Source: Coprinellus micaceus (Eukaryota > Basidiomycota > Agaricomycetes > Agaricales > Psathyrellaceae). Taken from it: 64,000 nucleotides of DNA. The position numbers were made by a program, and so were the translations under genes. Below the pieces are notes generated by a model, which saw only the letters and a list, made by a program, of their open reading frames with translations, made no database searches and was not told where the DNA came from. The stretch lies in NCBI GenBank assembly GCA_951394405.1, contig OX596345.1, positions 186,001-250,000 of the forward strand. The letters are read 5' to 3'. Shown one piece after another: positions 54,342 to 64,000 of the stretch (position 1 is the stretch's first letter; every line of letters begins with the position of its first letter).

Positions 54342-55433
54342 AAAATCGTCGTTTCCATCAGAAACAAGCTCTAGTTTCGATGGGAGATGTCATGGGAGCC
54401 ACGCCGCGCCCCAATTTTGAATGGGAGGTTGACGTTGCAGGTACGGTGAGAAGCGTTGTTGGAGGAAGACCCCGACAACCATCCATACAGGGACGAAACC
54501 GTGCCTTTTCGGGCTGCCCCGGTTTACGGTGACCGACGGCGTGATGCCGAGTGTCACAGTCACACTCCATCCGGGCGCTTAACGGACTCGATGCCTACAG
54601 TAATACACCGGCCCGTGATACACCATGGGTCACTGATACAGCGCGCTTTGGGGTGTTTTTCTCGATAACCGGAAGACCCATGGCTCCGATTCTTTTTGTG
54701 AGGGTGGAACTATGTTCTGTCTATTATATTTACAGGCTGTCGCGTTTTCTTCTCAACTCATTGAAATGCCAGAAATTGAACTCGGTCGGTGGGACACCAT
54801 TTTGATGGCACCAATTTAGCCCTTGTTTGGGCTCCAACGCTCGCAAGGCATACTCTTCCGCTGCAAAAACTACCGTGCATGACTGAAAGCAATGTCTTTT
54901 GTTGCTTTAACACGTTTAAGAGGGCGGAATGTGAGTGTGTCGCTGACGGATGAGGTGAACATACCGCCGTGAAACACCCAGTTGTCACGCGGTGTCACGC
55001 CCTCTCACCCAAATTTGGCGCAGTCACACACTGTCACGGGTGTATCAAGGAGCCGATTCTCGAGTGCATCGTCTGATACCGTGTATCCAGGAGTGCATAG
55101 TCCGCCCACTCCCCCTAAAATATTCATGTGCATGCCAAAGGAGCAGATCGTCAGCCTCAAAAAAACCCAGAGCCAATCGACGATGAATTGCTGCCTGCAG
55201 AACCCGATTACCGTGGACTGTATCACGGACCGGTGTATTACTGTATTCAATCGCCGCTCAAAATTGGGCCCAGTCGGCAGTAAACGGAGTCGGGCGACAA
55301 TAAATGCCATTCGATGATAGAACAGGAGTAAACCATATGTACAGTGACTTATATATAATGAACGAAGTGCTTACAATCCTTTTCTTCCCCAATTCTCCCC
55401 TGAATATAGGACTGAACACGGGGAGGTAGATCA
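54342..55433. other. Intergenic stretch, nothing recognised
   Basis: About 1.1 kb between the RING gene and the MYND gene. Short frames only, without motifs. Contains local TCAC-rich repeats near 54984-55040. Confidence 0.35.
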
Positions 55434-57011
55434 TCACTCAGAGAAAGGGTCATCGGGAAAGCGAACAGGCTCGAAGTCCTCTGGTTTCATCTGATGTAAG
55501 TTACCAGTCATCGTTGCAGCAGTATTATTCTTCTCGATAGTCCAACCTGAGGGAGGCCTGGGGTGGTGGGTCAGTCTCGTTTTCCATCGGAGAAGGTCTA
55601 ATCACTTACGACATGTACGCCAGAGCGCCTTGAATCATATACTCTGGGTTTGTTGCCGGCCCTCGCTCTCGGTAGTTCAGCGCGTATTGGAGTCTTGCCC
55701 AGCTAGGAAGCTGTGCCGCGAGTGCCGTCGTCCATCTGACTCGCTGCAGAAGCAACAGCAGATTCACGTCCTCATTTCCAAAGCGGAAGGAGCGGTACAC
55801 CAGCCGGCATTTCTGAGTCCTGAGAACATCTGGATCGTTCCCGCGATCCTCCCCGTTCGTGTCACTGAACGTCTTCAAGAATGCAAAGAACCTGGGCCGA
55901 AGGTGGGCTGGAACGCGTCCGGAAGGAACTTCACGGGAGATGAACGAGCCGAGAGGTGTGTTGCAGTTGTACACGGGGCGAAAGAGGTCGATACAAACAA
56001 CCCCGTCTCGTCCCCACGTATATGGAGTACCATCCGGGTTCCCATCATGCCGCGACGTCGGGAAGAGGGTCTCGAAGGCGTACCGTACGATGGCTGACTG
56101 GAACGAGCGACTGGCGTAGCTATACACTTGTCCTCTCCGTTTCCTCTCTATACTCGACGGTGTGAATGTCCAATCGGTGATTATCACAGGAACGAAAACG
56201 CACCCCCGTAATCCTTCGACAACTGCGGGCACTCATTGCGATGAAAGGCCCTCCAATCTTCCTTCTGGCATTGGTCCGAGCAATATCCAACGGAATGACA
56301 GCCTGAACATGTGCGCTCCGGTTGCGTCTTCTGCTCGTGGGCGCGACAATCCCCGCCTCCGTGCTGTAAATTCGGGGTCAGTCACCAATATCATGAGCGG
56401 TGGCGCCTCACATACCCTCAGGTTATCGCAAAGATGAAATCGATGTGCTTTGTCGGAAAAGTAGGACATGAGGTCCAGACACTCGAGATCCATACCCATC
56501 GAATGCTCTCGTTGTGTGCGAGGAAGGCCAGTAGCCTGCCACTTCAAAGGGCTTGGGAAGATACCCTTGAGGTGGGTCGAAACGTGTTCAAACAAGGTTG
56601 GGAAAACTTCGACGAAGGGCCCATAGAACGCGAGCATGTCGAACACTTCGTCAAGGTAGCCCCGGGCTTCGGAAGAACGCAGTACGGCTCCGCTGAACAC
56701 GAGTTGAACTGCGCCGTTGGAAATCATGTCCTTCACCTGACGTAGGGTGTCCGTATCAGAGGAATCCACCCAGGCAATAACTTGGTATGCGAGCAACAGG
56801 AGACATTTGATATACTCGGCCCCCGTACCAAGGTTGCTTGGTACGGTGGAGAGCGTCATACCCGTTCGCACCGTCGTTTCCATCAAGTCGCCCAGAGTAG
56901 CGAGCACTTTCATGAACGCGCCAGGGGCGCACTGCTCCATAAACAGGCGGTGGAGTCGAGGCTCGCATTTCGCGAGTTGAATAGCTGCCGTTACCGTCCA
57001 GAGCATGTTTG
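55434..57011 (-). pseudogene. MYND-finger gene A, 3' part, severed by a TIR transposon
   Basis: Continues the 5' part (59422-60388) after the 2.4-kb insertion, reading NMLWTVTAAIQLAKCEPRLH. It ends the long exon at LCDNL, followed by an intron, a MYND exon (RTCSGCHSVGYCSDQC, DWRAFHRNEC), an intron, the exon AFETLFPTSRHDG to ALAYMS, and a last exon (PPSGWTIEKNNTAA) to the stop at 55434. The finger has the second MYND Cys pair, the Tyr-Cys-x3-Cys and His-x3-Cys; the first pair is not obvious. MYND fingers bind proline-rich peptides; the long helical region has no known activity. Paralogue of gene B (60926-63320). Confidence 0.75.
57005..57011. repeat. Left target-site duplication (ATGTTTG) of the 2.4-kb element
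   Basis: ATGTTTG is repeated at 59415-59421 (7 bp; 8 if one mismatch is allowed). Removal of the insert and one repeat rejoins gene A in frame. Confidence 0.8.
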
Positions 57012-59414
57012 CAAAAGCACGATGGCATTTGATTAAATGATCCACTGTTACACGAGAGCCAAACCATTAAATGCATTGTGTTTAAATGACTGCATTTAAA
57101 CACCCCTGCGCATAGCACATATTTCCCGGACGCGAGTGCTTTGCTACCATTTAAACAGTAATTAAATGAGTCGCGACGCGGAGAATGTTGTCCCACCCGC
57201 GTGATTCAAACACATGACTGGCATTTAATCAGATCGGCCGAGCTGGAAACGAGTTATACTTGAATCTTGATTAAACACAACATAGAAGGCTCTGTGGAAA
57301 GCTACGTACAAGCGGGTAGGTACAATTAAATACGGTGAGCTCAAGCATTTAAACGTTCGCCAAAACCTCGAGCTCGTTCAATCAGGTGGAACCCCTGATC
57401 GGACTGAGCCAGAGGGCGAGAGGCCCCAGCAATAGACAGGGGGTCTCTCAGCGTCTGCACGGCCCTTGCGGGGATTGCGGGATGCAACCGTTAAAGACAC
57501 GGGTGCCAGTTTCGGGGTCGAGCGCGTTTAATCAGGTGGGAGCCCTGTTTAAACGGAGCTCGAATACCCCTGATGGCCCGAACCCTCGCCGACGCCAACC
57601 CAAAGGCCGACGCGCCTTTCCCTGCAAGCCCCTCGACACCAAGTCCGGTGGTGGTGGTCGAGGGAAGAGAGGGGATGGGACCGTTGATAAAAGGCCGCCG
57701 ACTTATATATCCCTCGGGTGTTTGGCTGATCCAAACAGTCGCGTCGCGTTGCGAAATCACGAGGCGACTTCGTTGAACGAAAACAAACACGGCTAAGCAT
57801 GGCACGCTCGGCCAAGCTTTAGCCGGTGATAAATATGGGGGACATCGCGAGTCCACCCCCACTTCTCTTTCTTCCTTCCCACACTGTGCCGGCAGTGGAG
57901 GGAGGGGACTTGGAGAATGTCGATGACTTCGTCCCCCGTTACCAGCGGCGAGGGGAGGTTGGCGGTGATGCGAGACAGGGGTTCGAGCGCCGATTTAATC
58001 ATTGATTAATCGGCGTTCGCATCCTGACTCGCACCGCCCCTCTCGTCACGCCACGTCCACTCCACGTACTTAATCGAGAGACCGGGAGTCCTTTAGATAC
58101 GTGCACGTAGTAATAAAATTAAGCCTTCAATTCATCCAAATCTCGCTCTCTTCACGCACATGAACGTTTAAACGGTTGTGGTAATTAAATCGTGTGGTGT
58201 AGAACAGTCAGTTCACGTTCAACATTCAGCCCGCACAAACCACTAGCTCAAGGATTTAAATGCGATGATATAAATGCGACATATTTAATCGTTGGCCCCT
58301 GTATACCCAGTGAGATCCGACATCGCTGGGACAAATCCCCAGTAATTACCAGTCACCAACCTAACCCCGATTACTCGAGACGCCTCGGGTCGCCTCCGGA
58401 TGGCCAGATTCCCCTCAATTTGCTCACGGGAATATTCGCCAGTACTCGGTAGGATAGGGACAAAATGATACCATTGTAGTTGTACAATAAACGGGGGCTA
58501 ATGTAATTATACTATACATTACACGCCACCCGGGCGCCTACGCAGCGAAGACAACTCGGCGAGATGTCGAGAGGCACTGAAGGGGTTACTTACCGAGACA
58601 ATGCGTGACCACTGAAGAGGTGCCAAGACGAATGGCGCAGCCATGCTGGGCGGGTGCGCCGAGGTCAAAGGAACACCCTGAAGAAAGGTGAAGCAATATG
58701 TCAGAAGGGGTGAGCACGGTGAAGGGATGACAGAGCCAATACTTAGGCGCGCCCGTTAGACGCGTGACGAACGTGTTCGAGGTTCCCGCCAAGCGGCATC
58801 TTGGGACCTATGCTTCCAACAACTCACACCTTTGAGAGCGGGTAGTCGACCCTCAGAGTCACATTGAGTGCAGTTTGGCGACGAAAGGGAACTACGACTC
58901 ACCTGAGTGCCCCAGCCGTCCATCTGGCTATCATCCTCCGCCCTCCGGCTCCCTGTACTGCCCACATCTCCTTCGGTCGTTCTTGTGCAATTCTGTTCCA
59001 TCAGTCGTCTTCTTCGTAGCAAGAAACGTCAGTAAGATGGTTCTTACACTTGGCGGGGCGGTGGTCGGGTGGCAGTCGGCGCACGCCCTGATAATGGTGG
59101 TGGTGCGGGGGAAGGGACTTGGAGCTCGTGAACGAAGTCACAACGAAGTCATGCACACCCTTTAGAATATAAAACAAAAATTTATTGTGTTCTGGGATAT
59201 CATTACATAGCGCCAACACGGCGTTGTGAGGAGCCGAGGTGACTGGGGATGATTGGGCATCGAGCAAAATGAGGGGAAGCGCCTGCGGACTCCTGTGGAT
59301 TATTGGAGGTCCGCGTTTGTCCACTGGGGACTACTGGTGAATTGTTCCCGCCATGTCGGGTTTCACTGGGCTGTATAACAGGGGATCATTTAAACAAATC
59401 CCATCGGGTTACAG
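57012..59414. mobile_element. 2.4-kb non-autonomous TIR transposon in MYND gene A
   Basis: The ends form an imperfect terminal inverted repeat of about 42 bp: the left end and the reverse complement of the right end share CGATGG, ATTTG, TTAAATGATCC and CTGTTA in register, 33 of 42 positions by my count. The first 1.3 kb is dense in TTTAAA/TTTAAT motifs (for example CATTTAAAC, TTTAATCAGG), another kind of subterminal array. No transposase domain was found, so it depends on an enzyme in trans. The TSD length fits hAT- or KDZ-like elements. Confidence 0.8.
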
Positions 59415-59421
59415 ATGTTTG
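59415..59421. repeat. Right target-site duplication (ATGTTTG) of the 2.4-kb element
   Basis: Same heptamer as 57005-57011. Confidence 0.8.
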
Positions 59422-60388
59422 AGGCCTCAGCGGTGACGGGAGGGAGGTGGGATAAATGGCGGAGGGAACAGATGGTCGCAAGTGGTCGCATCCGCCCAAT
59501 CGTCCTGCGAACGAAGGTCTCCGGCGAGCATATCTTCCCGTGCGTGATGGCTACAGCCACCCTTTTTGGATCGCCAGTGACGAGGTCGTGGAAAAGGTGG
59601 GTGGAAGGATCGGTAGAGACGATGTTTGGGTCTGGGTTCTCGCGTTGGCGCAGGGGGTAGATGGGCGGTTCGCCGTCGATTAAGCTGGTCCACCACGCAA
59701 TCGCAACATCGAGCATCAAAGGCTTCATACTCGGAGGGAGTGCTCGAGGAGTGATGGAGGGAACTTTGAATAAGGTGTGGAAGAAAGTAGTGGTGTGGTG
59801 GTACAGTGTTCGAAGGATGTGGGGTGTAAGAAACTGGAGGGCAGGGTCGGGCGAGGTGGGCGAGGCGGGTATTCCCAACATACGGAGTGCCCAAAAGAGG
59901 TACTTCCCACCAAGTTCATCAGAGATTAGCGCCTTCGGGTCAATGGGGTGGTTAGAGTTGGGATTTGCGATGTACCAATGGGCAACCTCGGCGAGACATA
60001 GGAATGTGCTGAGGGCTGCAGAGAGCTGGCGGTGATTAGCTTCGAACTCTTCGATGCGTTTGGGAATCGTCAGATTCGCGGAGATCGCGTCGAGGATAGC
60101 CTGTCCATGGACTCGATATTGTTCGGGAATGTGATCTACGAGCTTCGAAATGTCGTGGGGAGGTCCTTGGCGGGCATGAGCAAGTACCTGTTTTTACGGC
60201 GAGGCCGAGAGTTAGACCCGTCGACAACTGTCCAGCAGAAGCTCACATACCTCTTCGAAAGAGTCTGTCTCTGCGGAGGAGGATGATATCGTGAACAAGG
60301 CGTGGTCCAGGGTCGCACCGATGGGAGAGAAGGGATCTCCTAGGGAGGGTACCCGCGCAGATATCGAGGGGGTTGCGGTGTTCAAGGC
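59422..60388 (-). pseudogene. MYND-finger gene A, 5' part
   Basis: Exons 60388-60251 (ALNTATPSISARVPSLG) and 60187-59422 (from VLAHARQGPPHD), joined by a GTATGT...ACAG intron in phase 0. The chain aligns throughout with gene B, including IVHHIP/LVDHIP, LFKVPSI, GEPPIYPL and ICSPETF, up to VTAEASN, where the transposon begins. One or more further 5' exons upstream of 60388 carry the start codon and were not identified with confidence. After insertion the frame stops 8 codons into the transposon. Confidence 0.7.
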
Positions 60389-60724
60389 CTGACCAGCGGC
60401 TTATGAGCAGCCATGAACTCTAAGTAAGCTCACATCGACAGCTATCTTGATTGTTCCCGTGGGCCCGTCGAAGAAAAGGCTTCTAGGACCCTGTATCATA
60501 GGAGGGTAATCGGGGTTAGACAACTTTGCTAAGTTAGTGAAAGGCAAATGAATTGAAGTACATATAAGGCTCTCGCCCCCTTACCCGATTGGTTTCGGTG
60601 TGCCGAAGCTAGGGAGTGCAGCGTCAGAGAACCGATCGAAGCTTCTCAAAGTTGATCTTAGAATAACATTCCCTTCGTCGTTCCCACTACTTATCCATTC
60701 TAGGCGACAGGACAAAAACTCCCT

Positions 60725-60790
60725 GCGCAGCCACCCACAGAACGCAGCCACCTATAGCGCGCAGCCACCAAGAGAGCGCAGCCACCCATA
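60725..60790. repeat. Short imperfect tandem repeat (CGCAGCCACC, four copies)
   Basis: Four copies of CGCAGCCACC spaced about 16-19 bp apart with short variable linkers, in the spacer between MYND genes A and B. Confidence 0.6.
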
Positions 60791-60925
60791 GACGACCTAA
60801 TTCGGTACCACCCCATAACGTCGTGCGTGGCATTCATGTTGAATCTGGACCATTTGCTGGGAGGCATATGAATGAGACGAGAGTGTCGTGGAAAGGAGAT
60901 GATGGTACATACAGTACATTGGAGT

Positions 60926-63320
60926 CTACCTACTACCCTCTTCCTCGAATTGCGCCATGTTTAAGTTACCAATCGCCTCTGCCGCATCATTATTCTTCTC
61001 GGATGACCAAGGTGTTGGAGGCCTGTATACACCGTCAATTTGCCTTTTCAGCGAAAGGGGCAACCACTTACGTCGTGTACGCCAGAGCCCCTTGGATCAA
61101 ATATTCTGGTGGGGCCTCGGGGCCTCGTTCTCGGTAGTTAAGTGCGTATTGAAGCCTCGCCCAGCTCGGGGCCTTGGACGCAACTGCGGTGGTCCACCTG
61201 ACCCTCTGGAGAAGCAAGAGCAGATTCACGTCGTCCTTCCCGAAGCGGAAGGACCGGAACAGCAGTCGACATTTCTGGGTCCGAATGATACTTGGGTCGT
61301 TCCCTCTGTAGTCCCCATTTGTGTCCTTGAAAGTCTTCACGAAGGCGGAGAACCTTGGGTGGAGGTGAGCGGGGAAGTATCCGGACTCAAGCTCGCGGGA
61401 GACGAAGGAGCCGAGAGGGATCTCGATAGTGTAGACAGGGCGATAGAGATCAACAAAGATTACACCTTCTCTTCCCCAAGTATATGGCGGGTCACCACTA
61501 GAGTTTGCGTCGTACCGAGTACTCGGGAGGAGGGTCTCGTACGCATACCGTACAATGGTTGACTGGAACGAGCGACCGGGACAGGTATACACATGTCCCC
61601 TGTTTTCCTCTCTGTATTCGGTACCATAAGCATCAAGTCAATGATTGGGTCAGAAAGGGTAACTCACCTTCGTATTCCTTCCACATCTGTGGGCATTCCT
61701 TGCGATGGAATGCCCTCCAATCCTCCTTCTGGCATTCGCTGGAGCAATAGACCACAGAATGGCACCCTGAACATGTACGCTCCGCTTGCATCTTCTGCTC
61801 GTGGGCCTTATCGTTACCGGCTCCGTGCTGGAAAGTACATCTTCAGCCTGATATGTTATTGCATACGATCGAAATTTCCATACCTTCAGATTATCGCACA
61901 AATGGACTCGGTTTTCCTTGTCGGAAAAGTAGCCCATCATTTCCAGGCAATCAATGTCTCCAGCGAACGAATGCTCTCGTTTGGAGTTAGGGAAGCGCCC
62001 AGTAGTTTTCGACTTTAGCGAACTTGGAAACATGGGCCTGAGGAGGGTGGAAACGCGCTCAAATAAGATAGGGAAAACTTCAACGTAGGGTGCATAGAAG
62101 GTGAGGATGTCGAAAATGTTGTCGAGGTAGCCGTGGTCTTCGGACGGGCGTAATAAGACGGCTCCGCTGAAAACGAGTTGCACGGCGCCGTTAGATACCA
62201 CATCCCTGACCTGCCGCAAGTCCGTATTAGACGAGTTCAACCAGCCCATAATTTGCGCCCCGAGCAATAGGACGCCCTCGATATAATGCGAACCTGTTAC
62301 TGGGTTGCTTGGTATGGTGGTCCTGGTCATGCCCGTCCGTACCGTCGTCTCCATCACGTCACCCAGGGTAGAGAGCGCCTTCATGTATGCTCCAGGGGCG
62401 CCCTTCTCCATAAAGAGGCGATGGAGTCGAGGCTCGCGTCTCGCGAGGTCAATGGATGCCATCGCGATCATGATCATGTTGGAGGCCTCGACGGTGACGG
62501 GAGGGAGGTGGGATAGGTGGCGAAGGGAGCAGAGGGTTACGAGAGGCTTCATCCGCCCAATCGTCCTAAGGACGAAGGTCTCCGGTGAACATATCCTCCC
62601 ATCCATGATGGCTGCAGCGATCTCGTTCGAAAGGCCTGAGAGGAGATCGGTGAAAAGGCGGGTAGAACCGTCGATAGAGGAGACGTTGTGTTCCGGGTTG
62701 TCGCGCTTTCCAAGGGGGTAGATGGGCGGATCGCCGCCAACCAAGTTGGTCCACCACGCGATCGCGACATCGGATATCATAGGCTTCAAGTTTGGTGGAA
62801 ATTCTTGGGCGGAGATGGAAGGGACTTTGAATAGGACGAGAAAGAATGCGGTGGTGTGGTGGTATAGCGTTAACTGAAATTGTGGTCCGAGAAACTGGAG
62901 CGTAGAGTTTGGGGAATTGGAGGAGGCGGGGACCCCTAGGAGGCGGAGTACCCAGAAGAGATACTTCCCCGCAATTTCGCTTGAAACTAGGACTGAGGGA
63001 CCGATGGGATAGTCGGAGCTGGGATCCGCGGTGTACCATTTGGCGACTTCAGCGAGGCACATGAAGCTGCTAAGAGCCGCGGAGAGGTCGCCGTAATTGG
63101 CTTCGAACCCTTCGATGTGTTTAGGAAACGCCAAATTGCCAGAGATAGCGTCGAGTATGGCTTGTCCATCGGATCGATAGTACTTGGGGATGTGATGTAC
63201 GATATCGGAAAGGTCCTGCGGGGGTCCTACTCGCCTGACGCGAGCAAGCATCTGAACGGTGAGGTTTGGCGTCAGTCTTGTCGACAACCGTCCAAAAGAG
63301 GGCGGCATCGTAAATTGCAA
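60926..63320 (-). CDS. MYND-finger protein, gene B
   Basis: A long exon from about 63320 to the LCDNLK donor near 61890, then a MYND exon (RTCSGCHSVVYCSSEC, DWRAFHRKEC) near 61690-61830, an exon 61592-61074 (RSFQSTIVRYAYETLL to GALAYTT) and a final exon (PPTPWSSEKNNDAAE) ending with TAG at 60926. The start is unsure: the frame is open upstream of the internal ATG in LLQFTMPPSF, and gene A suggests an exon boundary at MLARVRR (near 63250). The helical part of about 500 residues has no recognised domain. A and B are neighbouring duplicates with similar upstream sequence (60.54-60.65 and 63.58-63.67 kb). B shows no insertion. Confidence 0.72.
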
Positions 63321-64000
63321 TAGCTTGGGGCAATGCTGGCGGCAGAATAGGTGGGGTGGATCAGGAATGCCTTGCCAGGTGAGCTCGCGTAGATATCGAG
63401 GGGGTGGCGCTGTGCAAATTCAGACCAGCGCCTTATAAGCACCCTGGAACTCTAATTAAACTCACCTCCACAGCTCTAGCGTTCTCACGTGAGTCCATTG
63501 AGGAAGAAGGGTTATGGAACCCTCTATCCCGGTGCGGTACTAGGGTTAGAAATTTCCAAAATTAGTAATAGTCAAATTGAATTGAAGGACATATAAGGCA
63601 CTCACCTCCTACTTCGTTCATCCTGGGTGTACCGAAGTCAGATATTGGGGTGTCAAAGAACCAGTCGAAGCGTCACATTGTCCATTATCTAAAATTACAC
63701 TGCCTTCGCCGGTCCTGTTTCTTATCCATCCAGAGCCATGAAAAGACGACATCCCCAATCGCCGGCACCCACGTCCGATCTAAGCCAACCCTGGCATAAC
63801 ATCGTCCATATTCACCTTAAATCTCGACCACTTGCCGCGCGGCCTAGAAGCAATGCGATGGGTGAGGGCAAAGGCGAGGGAAGGGGCGGTACTCACGACA
63901 TAAAGGACATCACCCCCTGAACGAGATAGTCCGATTTCGCCTCAGGACCACGATATTTGTAATCGGTGGTCTTGTTGAAGACCTCAGCATCATTTCCTTC
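63321..64000. other. Upstream region of MYND gene B and window end
   Basis: Contains a stretch similar to the upstream of gene A (ACATATAAGGC motifs near 63588 and 60560) and probably a 5' exon of gene B with a splice donor near 63470; no complete reading was possible. No other gene seen to the end of the window. Confidence 0.4.

Noticed and set aside
57386..57796. 136-codon frame inside the 2.4-kb transposon as a transposase or cargo gene
   Set aside because: Pro/Arg/Gly-rich chance translation that overlaps antisense frames of equal length; no transposase motif.
1..64000. tRNA, rRNA or CRISPR arrays
   Set aside because: No cloverleaf-type sequence, rRNA core or regularly spaced direct repeats was seen on either strand; a tRNA scan would be needed to exclude a degenerate tRNA.

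Overview
The window comes from a basidiomycete fungus, most likely an Agaricomycete. Its genes carry many short (50-100 bp) GT-AG introns, it encodes expanded MYND-finger and RING/RBR families, it contains a chromodomain Ty3/Gypsy retrotransposon, and it carries a KDZ-type DNA transposon with a TET/JBP dioxygenase gene, a combination described from Agaricomycete genomes. No bacterial-style operon, CRISPR array, rRNA or convincing tRNA was seen.

Layout. 1-2.8 kb: a RING-like membrane protein gene. 3.4-14.1 kb: a MYND-family gene, a complete RNF216-like RBR E3 ligase gene, and the 3' part of a Gypsy element that runs into the end of a TIR DNA transposon and then a 200-N gap (14100-14299). 14.3-23.9 kb repeats 3.6-13.2 kb, apparently without a difference (offset 10689); this looks like two allelic contigs scaffolded in tandem rather than a real duplication. 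20441-28281: the full Gypsy chromovirus (600-bp LTRs, 5-bp TSD GCACA), dead in pol and with an extra zinc-knuckle ORF behind integrase. 28.8-29.4 kb: a small secreted protein.

The outstanding feature is 31168-53488, a 22.3-kb insertion flanked by an 8-bp direct repeat (GCTCCGGG) that splits a RING gene: its 5' part lies at 53.5-54.3 kb and its 3' part at 30.3-31.2 kb, and removing the insert plus one repeat restores the reading frame. The insert encodes an apparently intact 1110-aa KDZ transposase, an apparently intact 403-aa TET/JBP 2-oxoglutarate dioxygenase, and about ten further genes: an HMG-like 890-aa protein, a large low-complexity Cys-cluster/coiled-coil protein, a row of small coiled-coil genes and several unknowns. 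Both ends carry clusters of CTCARYTGAG-type motifs. I read it as one giant KDZ transposon with cargo.

55.4-63.3 kb: two MYND-family paralogues on the minus strand. The first is split by a second, unrelated 2.4-kb TIR transposon (42-bp imperfect TIR, 7-bp TSD). A third TIR element sits inside the Gypsy pol gene, long in one copy and collapsed to 93 bp in the other. The window is therefore a record of DNA transposons landing inside genes, one of them carrying a DNA-modification enzyme.
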